This document shows positions 48,738 to 57,223 of a DNA stretch of 64,000 nucleotides, piece after piece; within the stretch, counting starts at the first letter, position 1, and every line of letters begins with the position of its first letter. Origin of the DNA: Planctomycetaceae bacterium (GTDB lineage Bacteria > Planctomycetota > Planctomycetia > Planctomycetales > Planctomycetaceae); assembly GCA_014762625.1 (NCBI GenBank), contig JABURQ010000097.1, positions 56,451-120,450 on the forward strand, in the 5' to 3' direction. The notes under the pieces were generated by a model. That model saw only the letters and a list, made by a program, of their open reading frames with translations, did no database searches and was not told the DNA's origin. The position numbers and the translations under genes were made by a program.

Positions 48738-49952
48738 CTACCCCGCGGCATCCTCCGCAACTGCGTCTCGTAACCGCTGAGGGAAGTCCGGGAAGACCGT
48801 GATCACCCGCGACCAGTTCGGGATTGCTTCCCCGCCCGCAGGATCGTTCTGGAACGCATCGCCGGCATCAACAATCCGCTGGGCAAAGCCTTCAACCGCC
48901 TGCTCTTCGGAATGCCGGTCAAAACTCAAACCGTTCATGCGGGCATCAGCGTGATACTGCCTGACGAGATCCTGTGCCGAGCGGAGATAAACGGAACGGA
49001 GCGTATTGAAGTCGCCTGTTTCAAACACAGTGCCCATGCTCGCCATCGTGCGAAACATCGTGGTGAGAATGTCGCGAGCCATTTTCTGAAGCCCCTTCTC
49101 GGGATCATCCAGCGACAACGATTGATGCTTGTGTTCGTACTGCTGACACAATTCCACCTGACAGACCCGCTTGAGCGATGTGTTGCGATACACTTCCGCC
49201 AGCGTACCGACCTCAAGTCCCCAGTCGCACGGGATGCGATTCGAACGGGCTAGATTCGACGTGACGGCAAACTCTCCCGACAATGGATAACGGAAGCTGC
49301 CCATGTAGTCGAGAAACTCCTGATGCCCGAGCAGCATCGTCAAGGCATTCACCAGCGGCGCGACCAGCAAACGCACGACGCGACCGTGCATGCGGTCGGT
49401 GCAGCGGGTGTAGTATGCTTTACAGAATTCAAAATCGAAACTCGGCTCGGCCATCGGCAAACATAACCGCGCCAACATTTCCACTTCATAATTGACGATG
49501 TCGCAATCGTGAAGAACGAACGCCTTCAATCGCGGGTCGGCCAACAGATACCCGAACGATGTCCACGCCGAGCGTCCTTTACCCGGCACCGATAAATTCA
49601 GACCGGCGTCGATTAATTCCTGGTAAAGTCCCTGAATGCGCGGTCCGTCCGTCCACATCACAGACGCCTTGTCCCCCAGCGGGGCCACCTTCTCGCAGGT
49701 TTCGCGGTAGTCGGCTTCCTCGGGAGCGACGCCGAGCGTGATCGAAATCTGATCGATGAAACCAACGCTCTTTAACTCCTCGACAATCTTCTCGAACGCC
49801 GGTGCTCTCATGTCGCCCGCTGTGACGGGCAATATCAAACCGAGAGGATACGTCTTCGTCACTTTTTCCAGTCGTTCGACCAGATAATCAGGATCGGCGG
49901 TTCCGAGATCGTGAAGCGTGGTAATCAGACCGTTTTGCAGGAAGTCGGGCAT
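48738..49952 (-). CDS. GT81-like glycosyltransferase (glucosyl-3-phosphoglycerate synthase-like)
   Basis: HDCDIVNYEVEMLARL; FCKAYYTRCTDRMHGRVVRLLVAPLVNAL; RYPLSGEFAVTSNLARSNRIPCDWGLEVG. Confidence 0.82.
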   Translation of the reverse strand: MPDFLQNGLITTLHDLGTADPDYLVERLEKVTKTYPLGLILPVTAGDMRAPAFEKIVEELKSVGFIDQISITLGVAPEEADYRETCEKVAPLGDKASVMWTDGPRIQGLYQELIDAGLNLSVPGKGRSAWTSFGYLLADPRLKAFVLHDCDIVNYEVEMLARLCLPMAEPSFDFEFCKAYYTRCTDRMHGRVVRLLVAPLVNALTMLLGHQEFLDYMGSFRYPLSGEFAVTSNLARSNRIPCDWGLEVGTLAEVYRNTSLKRVCQVELCQQYEHKHQSLSLDDPEKGLQKMARDILTTMFRTMASMGTVFETGDFNTLRSVYLRSAQDLVRQYHADARMNGLSFDRHSEEQAVEGFAQRIVDAGDAFQNDPAGGEAIPNWSRVITVFPDFPQRLRDAVAEDAAG

Positions 49953-50091
49953 TGGCGTGTCAGTTCTTCATCGTACGTGTTGAGTGTTGTTATCTCTGTA
50001 ACATCCGCTGTGCAGACCGAGTATCAATGTCAATTTCTCAGTTGCTCAAAGTCGCTCATGCCGACACGGAGTGTCGGCTTACAGTGAACGC

Positions 50092-51819
50092 TCAACGTGA
50101 GAGTTCATCCTCCACCAGCCAGAGAGTTTCCCAACCCTCTAATTCAGTCGTCCCATTATGCTCAAATCGACGGCCCGTGAGCAAATCGGAAACCGTTTTC
50201 GGCAGATCCTTCGAGGGAAGCGACTGAGGCACACTGCTGACATTCGTGAAGCACCAGATCGATTGCTCACCCGACTGAGATGTTCGTTGAAACGCAACGA
50301 CTGCTGGATTGTCCTTTGAAAACACCTCCTGTCGCGCATCGGGATGAAACGCGGATTGTTTCGTGCGAACATCCAATAGATGGCAATAGCCCTGGTAAAC
50401 GTGTGCCGAGACAGAATTTTCATTGCCGAGAACTGCTTCCAGTTCCGATCGTTCAAACTTCCGACGGTTAATGGACCGAGCGCGACCGGTTTTCTCCATC
50501 CCGACGACATCGTTGAGCGTTCCCACCAGACTGTGAAAATAAATCCCCGGAATACCCTGCAACGTCAGCATGATCGACTGGCTCGCCAGGAATCGTTTCG
50601 CGTGCTGCTCTGCGGGAAGACCGTCTGGTTCATCGAGCGCGGACAAATAAGTGATATTCAATTCATAAGGACTCTCACTGCCGTCCGGATTGCGTTTCAT
50701 GCTGATCTGCCCGCCGCGAGCTTGCACGTTTTCCAACAGCCGCGCAAATCGTTCTCCTTCCACCAAACCTTCCAGCGGTCGCACACCGATCCCGTCGTGA
50801 GACGCGGTGAAATTGAAATAGGTGGTTCCCGCTTGCGGCGGTTCGAGATTCGACAACCACGCGAGGAGCGGCGTCGCGTCTTCCGAGAGAAACGCATCAA
50901 GCAGCAGTGGAGCCAGCGAAAACTGATACACCATTTGAGCTTCGTCGCCGTCTCCGAAATAGCTGACGTTTTCTTTATGTGGCACATTGGTCTCGGAGAT
51001 CAGAATCGTCCCCGGAGCATAGGCATCCAGAACGTCTCGCATCAGCTTAACGACCTCATGGGTCTGCGGCAGGTGAATGCAACTTGTCCCCAATTCTTTC
51101 CAGAGATAGGCAATCGCATCGAGACGCACCACTTCCGCCCCCTGCTTTGCATACATCAGCAAGACGTCCAACATCTCGATCAGGACGTCGGGATTCTCGT
51201 AATTCAAATCGACCTGATCGGCAGAAAACGTCGTCCAGACATGTTTGAAACCGGACGGCGTCTCAAATGCCGTCAACAACGGCAAACTGCGCGGGCGCGT
51301 GACCAGTGCTAACCGTGCATCTTCCGGATCGGCGGTGATGAAATAATCCTTGCCGGGTGCTTCGTCTTTCAGAAATTCCTGAAAATACTCACTCGACGCC
51401 GAACAGTGATTGAGCACCTGATCGAACATCAGTCGAAAATATTGTCCGATGTCGGTGACGTCATCCCAGTCCCCCAGTTCGGGATCGATACGTCTGTAAT
51501 CGACGACCGAAAAACCATCATCCGAGGTATAGGGAAAGAAAGGGAGAAAGTGGACGCCTCGGATTTTCCGATCGAGTTCCCGATCGCACAGAAATTGCCT
51601 CAGCGTCGAGATAGGAGCTTCGCCTTCGGATCTCACCATATCGCCGTAGGTGATCAGGATACCATCTCGCTCATCCCACCAGGAATCTTCGAGTTCGCGG
51701 GGAGGCGGAACCGGTTCGAGTTTCGCTTCGAGTTTCGCCAGCACCGCTTCCGCCCGCTCTCCGTACAGGAACTCCAGGCGTTTTCTCATCTTCGCACGAA
51801 CAGCGTCATCCAAGCTCAT
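50092..51819 (-). CDS. GH13_18-like glycoside phosphorylase (sucrose/glucosylglycerate phosphorylase-like)
   Basis: GVHFLPFFPYTSDDGFSVVDYR; VVRLDAIAYLWKELGTSCIHLPQTHEVV; TASHDGIGVRPLEG. Confidence 0.85.
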   Translation of the reverse strand: MSLDDAVRAKMRKRLEFLYGERAEAVLAKLEAKLEPVPPPRELEDSWWDERDGILITYGDMVRSEGEAPISTLRQFLCDRELDRKIRGVHFLPFFPYTSDDGFSVVDYRRIDPELGDWDDVTDIGQYFRLMFDQVLNHCSASSEYFQEFLKDEAPGKDYFITADPEDARLALVTRPRSLPLLTAFETPSGFKHVWTTFSADQVDLNYENPDVLIEMLDVLLMYAKQGAEVVRLDAIAYLWKELGTSCIHLPQTHEVVKLMRDVLDAYAPGTILISETNVPHKENVSYFGDGDEAQMVYQFSLAPLLLDAFLSEDATPLLAWLSNLEPPQAGTTYFNFTASHDGIGVRPLEGLVEGERFARLLENVQARGGQISMKRNPDGSESPYELNITYLSALDEPDGLPAEQHAKRFLASQSIMLTLQGIPGIYFHSLVGTLNDVVGMEKTGRARSINRRKFERSELEAVLGNENSVSAHVYQGYCHLLDVRTKQSAFHPDARQEVFSKDNPAVVAFQRTSQSGEQSIWCFTNVSSVPQSLPSKDLPKTVSDLLTGRRFEHNGTTELEGWETLWLVEDELSR

Positions 51820-51844
51820 CCGTTCTTTCCTTATTGTCGTCCCG

Positions 51845-53122
51845 TCAATCCGCTTCGAGATCGTCCGAACCGGTCACGTTGCAGATGAGCGCCCGCAACT
51901 TTCGTCGTAATACCGAATAGCTGAAAAAGAGATTTGAAAGCTCGTAGTTCTTCTCGACCATCGCTTCGCGATACTCGGCATCGTCCATCACTTTGCGAAC
52001 GTGATTGATGACGCGATCGGTCAGAATCCCTTCTGCCGTCACCACTTGAAATCCGCGCGGCTCGATATCGGTGATGAAGATCGAGTAACGATTCACGACG
52101 ACTGGTTTCTTGAAATAAAACGCTTCCAGCAGAGCGTTGCCGAACCCTTCGTAAATGCTGAAATACGTCACCAGATCGGCGTGAGGATACACATCTTCCA
52201 GCGAGTAAATCTTCTCACCGTCCGGTCCTTCTTCCCGATGATCGCCGATTCGTGTGTGCGCGAACCGCAAATCGACGCCCGCCTGTTCGGCCTGATAGAT
52301 CAAAGCGTTCAGATAATCATCCCCTTCGTCGCCCGACTCGTGAGTCACGACCAGTTTGTAGCGAGGATCCTTCAACTGCGCGAGCAGATTAATCGCCTGT
52401 TCGATTCCTTTTCGTGGAACGACCCGCGTCGGTTGCAGCACTAGGATATCGTCCTCGGTGAGACCGATTTCGGTGCGGAAGTCGCTGGCGTATTCGTCCT
52501 GTTCCGGAGGGGGAGTTTCGAAATCAATCACGTTGGGAATCAGAATCGACGGACACCCTTTGCGGTGCGCGAGATCCTGCTGGGCGGGTGTGTTGATTGT
52601 CACGTGCTGGATCGACGGCAACGACGGCGGAAACGACATCTGTAGAAAGTCCGCTACCGAATTGACGGAAAAGCGATCCCGTTCCCAGGAAAAGTCGTGG
52701 TGGTGCGCGATCACCGGAAATTCGGTCTCAGCGATAAAATTGGTCAGTGCGATCCCCAACGGAATATGCATCGGAATCGTGAGCGCATTCTGAGCGATCA
52801 TGATGTCGATATTGAAGCGTTCGACGAAGTCGTACAGCGTCCGCTTCAGCATCGCCGCCATGTCGTTGATGCGACGCGTCAAATCGGGAGACCGCCGCAT
52901 CCGTCCGAACGCTTCTTTATTGATGGCGAGATTTTCAGGATGACCGAAGAACGCTTCGGGAACCGTCATACTGATGTCGGGATGACGGTCGAGCTTGCCG
53001 GCGTACCAGTAACTGACATGCTTGTGATGCCAGAGAATCTCCGCCCATTTTGCGCTTTCCAGAGAAACGCCATCCGTTCCCGCGAAGCGGGTCGAAACAA
53101 AGCCGATATTTTGAGGACGCAT
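51845..53122 (-). CDS. Glycosyltransferase family 4
   Basis: [77 protein letters not shown]. Confidence 0.87.
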   Translation of the reverse strand: MRPQNIGFVSTRFAGTDGVSLESAKWAEILWHHKHVSYWYAGKLDRHPDISMTVPEAFFGHPENLAINKEAFGRMRRSPDLTRRINDMAAMLKRTLYDFVERFNIDIMIAQNALTIPMHIPLGIALTNFIAETEFPVIAHHHDFSWERDRFSVNSVADFLQMSFPPSLPSIQHVTINTPAQQDLAHRKGCPSILIPNVIDFETPPPEQDEYASDFRTEIGLTEDDILVLQPTRVVPRKGIEQAINLLAQLKDPRYKLVVTHESGDEGDDYLNALIYQAEQAGVDLRFAHTRIGDHREEGPDGEKIYSLEDVYPHADLVTYFSIYEGFGNALLEAFYFKKPVVVNRYSIFITDIEPRGFQVVTAEGILTDRVINHVRKVMDDAEYREAMVEKNYELSNLFFSYSVLRRKLRALICNVTGSDDLEAD

Positions 53123-53217
53123 CGCCTCGTTCTCTCCTGATATTCAAGATATCTAATCTGACTGGCGGTCTCTTAAGCTGCGAGGCTGTCTGTGTGCGTG
53201 TGTAAAGACCCTGTTAA

Positions 53218-54108
53218 TTATCCAACTCCCAGCGCCGTAAGCAACTGCCGAAGATCGGTTACCACCAAATCGGGATGAACTTCCCGAACGCGGTCGTCTC
53301 CCTCGCGACACCGCAAACTGCGCGCATCTCCCGCAAATAAAGCGGTTTTGAAGCCGATCGTTGAGGCCGGCCAGATATCTTTCAACATATCATTCCCGAC
53401 GTAGAGTGTTTGTGCGGGTGAAATCCCCAACGTATCCAAAGTATCGGCTGCCTGTTGATACAGATACTCTCCCGGTTTGGCGCGGAGATAACGGTACGAA
53501 TAAAAACGTAAATCGTCACGAAAGCCGAGGTCATCCAGAGACGCATCACAAAGTACGGGGAACAGCAACGGTGTAAAAAACTGAGCGTTACTGATGAGAC
53601 CCAGTTCCCGACCGGTCTCTGCCATCTTCCGTATCGTTTCCGTTATTCCGGGCATCGGCCAGACCGGATTCACCCGACATTCGTACTCGACAGCCAACTG
53701 TTCGCACAAAATCGGCGTCAGCACCACATCGCTCCATCCCTCTTCACAATAACGATTCAGGACATCCCGCCAGACCGCCAGAATATCGATCTCCGGATAT
53801 TGAATGTCTTCGAGACGATGACGCTCCTGATGAGCGAGAATCGTTTCATGCAAAACAGCGACTCCATGTTCAGGATCGGGCAACACCGGCAGACCAACCG
53901 CCTGCATCGCCGCGATCAACGCCTTCGCCGGAACCGTCTCCGCATGCGCGCCGATATCTCCACTGCCGCTGATCAGCAAAGTCCCGTAGATATCAAACAG
54001 GACCGCCTTGATCTCATCAAGCACGTGAATCCTCGGGCTTGTCGCCGTATCGATCGCTTCCAGGGGATGAGAAAGTTCGGCAATGATCTCGTTAATCGCA
54101 TCCGTCAT
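53218..54108 (-). CDS. HAD-superfamily hydrolase
   Basis: AVLFDIYGTLL (motif I), LISNAQFF (motif II), AKPGEYLY, YVGNDMLKDIWPAS (motif IV). Confidence 0.85.
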   Translation of the reverse strand: MTDAINEIIAELSHPLEAIDTATSPRIHVLDEIKAVLFDIYGTLLISGSGDIGAHAETVPAKALIAAMQAVGLPVLPDPEHGVAVLHETILAHQERHRLEDIQYPEIDILAVWRDVLNRYCEEGWSDVVLTPILCEQLAVEYECRVNPVWPMPGITETIRKMAETGRELGLISNAQFFTPLLFPVLCDASLDDLGFRDDLRFYSYRYLRAKPGEYLYQQAADTLDTLGISPAQTLYVGNDMLKDIWPASTIGFKTALFAGDARSLRCREGDDRVREVHPDLVVTDLRQLLTALGVG

Positions 54109-55658
54109 GGTTCCACTCGCAATGGCTGAAATCGAGTCAGTTTCAGGAACCCGTCACGCACCGCCCCCGGTGATTCGGCAGCGTCTAACGCTCCAGGTTC
54201 AACTTCCAATAAGCTCTGATAAATATTATGCAAAGTTCTACCGGTCGACTCCAAAGAGAACTCGTCCAGAACCGTCTCCGCATTGGTATCAATCGCCATC
54301 TGTTGTGCGATGCGATCGTCTTTGAGAACCGATTGCATCACAGGATTCAGCGCGAGAACACGATCAACTTCGGCGGGAGACGCGACGAGTCGTTCGATGA
54401 GCCTCGCCTGATGCGACCGCGTGAAGACGGCAAAATCGATGGTGTCTCCCGCTATCAGGGCGTCAAATTCGGTTTGTAACTCTCCCTCATCCGGCAACGC
54501 GAGACCGAAGGCCCGCAAGACTCCACAATAGACCTTCAGAAAATCCTCCCGAACACGTTCCAGATCGACTAGATCGATGGGGATCAGGACGTGCGCAGCG
54601 AGTTGCGGGTACCAGAGCCCTACCTGTTTGAAATCGTGAGTGATCTCCGGCAGATCGCGACCACACAACGGCTTTCCCGCCAACCAGGCTTCCAGAAACA
54701 CCATGCCGAACCCTTCCGCGACACTCGTCGTCAGAATGTGATCGGCAGCCGCAAGATTCTCTTCAAACGTTAACGACGGTTCGGCTCCGATCTCCCAGCG
54801 ACAGGGAAGTTTCAAGCGTTCGGAGAGCGACTTCCATTCCTCGTAAGACGATCGTTCGATCGGATTCGCGGGAGGAAGCGTCAACGCCGTCACAAACTCT
54901 CCTCGTCCCACAACCGACCACAACAGCATCTCCCCCACATTCTTTCGGCGGATTCCCCGCACCGGATAAACCAATAGATGCTGGTCTTTTTCGAGATCGA
55001 AAACCTCATTCACTTTCCGGCGTGCGACCTCAGCTTGAGGAAGTGATTTAAACGCAAAAACCGGGTTCGGCAACAGGTGAAGTCGATCCCCTGGCACTCC
55101 CGCCTGCAGAAATATCTCGCGGTCTCGACCGTTCAACACCGCATAATGAATCTGTTTCGCCTGAGGATAAACCTGCCGACCGAACGTCCGTGTCGAATCC
55201 TCCGCCAGAGTCTCCTGCAGATGCCGATAATTGTCGGGACGGAAATCTTCCGCGAAATCGTGAATCTGAAGTAGCCAGCGCCACCCCTGCTCAGTGAGCT
55301 GCTCAATTGCGGAGAGGAACGCTACATTTTTACCGAGTGAGTGATTGTGAGCGTGCAGAATGGTGTCGGACGGATGGAAGCCCAACTGCTGCAATGTCCG
55401 CATCAGCTTCTCGGACAACTGGTCGGCGACAGAGCCACGTTCGGAATCATATTCGAGTTCCGGCAGAGAATGGGCACGAATTGGAAATTCGGCGAGATCC
55501 TTCAATTCCGCCGGCACTCCCGCATCCCGACCTCCATACAGCAGGGCCACCTGCTCGAGCTGTTCGGGACAAAACTGCTGAAGAGCGCGCAAGTGATTGA
55601 GAATCACCGACGTCACTCCGCCCCGATTCAGGTGGAAGTGAATGACGACAAGTTTCAT
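54105..55658 (-). CDS. Glycosyltransferase (GT4-like)
   Basis: HFHLNRGGVTSVILNHLRAL; ILTTSVAEGFGMVFLEAWLAGKPLCGRDLPEI; 4-nt overlap with the HAD gene. Confidence 0.8.
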   Translation of the reverse strand: MKLVVIHFHLNRGGVTSVILNHLRALQQFCPEQLEQVALLYGGRDAGVPAELKDLAEFPIRAHSLPELEYDSERGSVADQLSEKLMRTLQQLGFHPSDTILHAHNHSLGKNVAFLSAIEQLTEQGWRWLLQIHDFAEDFRPDNYRHLQETLAEDSTRTFGRQVYPQAKQIHYAVLNGRDREIFLQAGVPGDRLHLLPNPVFAFKSLPQAEVARRKVNEVFDLEKDQHLLVYPVRGIRRKNVGEMLLWSVVGRGEFVTALTLPPANPIERSSYEEWKSLSERLKLPCRWEIGAEPSLTFEENLAAADHILTTSVAEGFGMVFLEAWLAGKPLCGRDLPEITHDFKQVGLWYPQLAAHVLIPIDLVDLERVREDFLKVYCGVLRAFGLALPDEGELQTEFDALIAGDTIDFAVFTRSHQARLIERLVASPAEVDRVLALNPVMQSVLKDDRIAQQMAIDTNAETVLDEFSLESTGRTLHNIYQSLLEVEPGALDAAESPGAVRDGFLKLTRFQPLRVEP

Positions 55659-55900
55659 AATACTAATAACTTACAGTATTTTCAGTATCTCAGGATCATA
55701 CCCGGTTTCATCCCCCAAGACACGCTTAAAACCGTCCGGGAACGGTCGAGGTCGAGTCACTGAGAATCGGCCCGAAACACATAAAATCCGACCTTTCCGA
55801 ATTTGGGAGTCTGCGATAAACTTCCTTCACCACACTTTTTCCACTGTGTGAAAACGACATGCGCTAAGTCGGAATACGAACTGGCGGGAAGGATTCTGCC

Positions 55901-57223
55901 ATGCGACCTCATTCTGTTCGCCTGCTACTGGCGGGACGATTGCGCCTTGGGGAACCGATACGTACCCCTCTTCCCCTCACCGACGAGTCGCGACACATCG
56001 CGCTCGATTCGACGTTGAACGCCTGGAAGCAGATCCAAACCAGTGCTCTGGACCGCAAAGTCGATACAGTGGTCCTGAATGGGGAGACGGTCGTTGCTGA
56101 CCGGCTCACTCCGGTCGCAGAACACGCCCTCCTCGAAGGGTTGGAATTTCTGGGGGAAGCCGGAATTCCGGTTCTGATCCAGCCGAGTGAAACCGACCCC
56201 CTCTCCTTCTGGAAACGAGTGGTCTCGGAACTTCCCCAACATCGCCACATAACTGTCGTGACTCCTCAGACATCCAGCGAGTTTTGGCTCGTGGAGGAGA
56301 ATTCGCGTCGATTCATCGTGACCGAATATCCCGATTCCCACGAAGAACAAAATCACCAGGCTCAAACAATCGCCCGCTTCGTGTCGATCTCCAGTACGTC
56401 CTCCAATCCGCAGAACGAACGAAACGAGTCGATCGATGACCGTCAACTTCCCGTCATTCACATCGAACCTGATTCCGATGAGTCACTCCAATTGCGAGAC
56501 GGAGTCGATCTGAAACTCACTCCAGACGGCGCGACCTGGAAAAATGACGAATATCAATCGGTACGACAGGATCGTTGCGGAGCGCCGCAACCTCTCTCAA
56601 GGGAGGAAGCAGAACGTTACGACGAAGCAGGCTGTCTGCTGATCGAGATTCCCACGAGGGGAGCGATTCAAACCGAGCGACTGTCTACGGCCGCGGTCCG
56701 GTTTCACACGACCAGACTCGATCTCACGGAATGCGACGACTGGGACGACGCCGCACTCAGTCTGCAAAACCAACTCGAAGACCTCGCCTGGGAACCGTAC
56801 GAACGACTCCGTCTGGTGACCTGGTCGGTGGCGACACACGATCCTCTCTCCACACAATTGCTGAACGGAGATGACAGTCATCTCATTGCCGCCTGGAATA
56901 ACGCTTTCGCATCTCATCATCACGACACGATAGTCATCCACGGATTTCAACCGGCCGGTCAACTCCCGCTCGACCTCGAATCCGCCTGTTCCGGACGAGA
57001 ACTCGCGGAGGCCCTGACTGAAATCGAACAATCCGCCGACCAACCCGAAGTCGATCGACTGGCGGCGGTCTGGGCGACCGACCTATCCTCCGCCTCTCTG
57101 CTCACCGAACTTCGTCCCGTTCTGAATCCCGCTCAGATCGGTGCCTACGCGGAATCGGTGATGACTCAGTGGCTGACCCAAAGTGACCCGGAGAATCTCC
57201 CGCATGAAAATTACTCATCTTGA
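55901..57223 (+). CDS. Mre11/SbcD/YhaO-like protein with degenerate metal-binding motifs
   Basis: Gene order with SbcC-like ATPase; aligns by eye to Mre11 motifs as LLAGRLRLG, DTVVLNGETVV, IPVLIQPSETD; later APQPLSREEAERYDEAGCLLIEI resembles the SPQ...E..GC.LVE region. Confidence 0.65.
   Translation: MRPHSVRLLLAGRLRLGEPIRTPLPLTDESRHIALDSTLNAWKQIQTSALDRKVDTVVLNGETVVADRLTPVAEHALLEGLEFLGEAGIPVLIQPSETDPLSFWKRVVSELPQHRHITVVTPQTSSEFWLVEENSRRFIVTEYPDSHEEQNHQAQTIARFVSISSTSSNPQNERNESIDDRQLPVIHIEPDSDESLQLRDGVDLKLTPDGATWKNDEYQSVRQDRCGAPQPLSREEAERYDEAGCLLIEIPTRGAIQTERLSTAAVRFHTTRLDLTECDDWDDAALSLQNQLEDLAWEPYERLRLVTWSVATHDPLSTQLLNGDDSHLIAAWNNAFASHHHDTIVIHGFQPAGQLPLDLESACSGRELAEALTEIEQSADQPEVDRLAAVWATDLSSASLLTELRPVLNPAQIGAYAESVMTQWLTQSDPENLPHENYSS

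Noticed and set aside
50380-51312. 310-aa plus-strand ORF opposite the GH13_18 gene
   Set aside because: Antisense shadow, no domain motifs.
55826-55852. TTCA-c-CACA/TGTG-TGAA imperfect palindrome in the divergent GT / Mre11-like intergenic region
   Set aside because: Bulged short stem; could be an operator but is within chance expectation.
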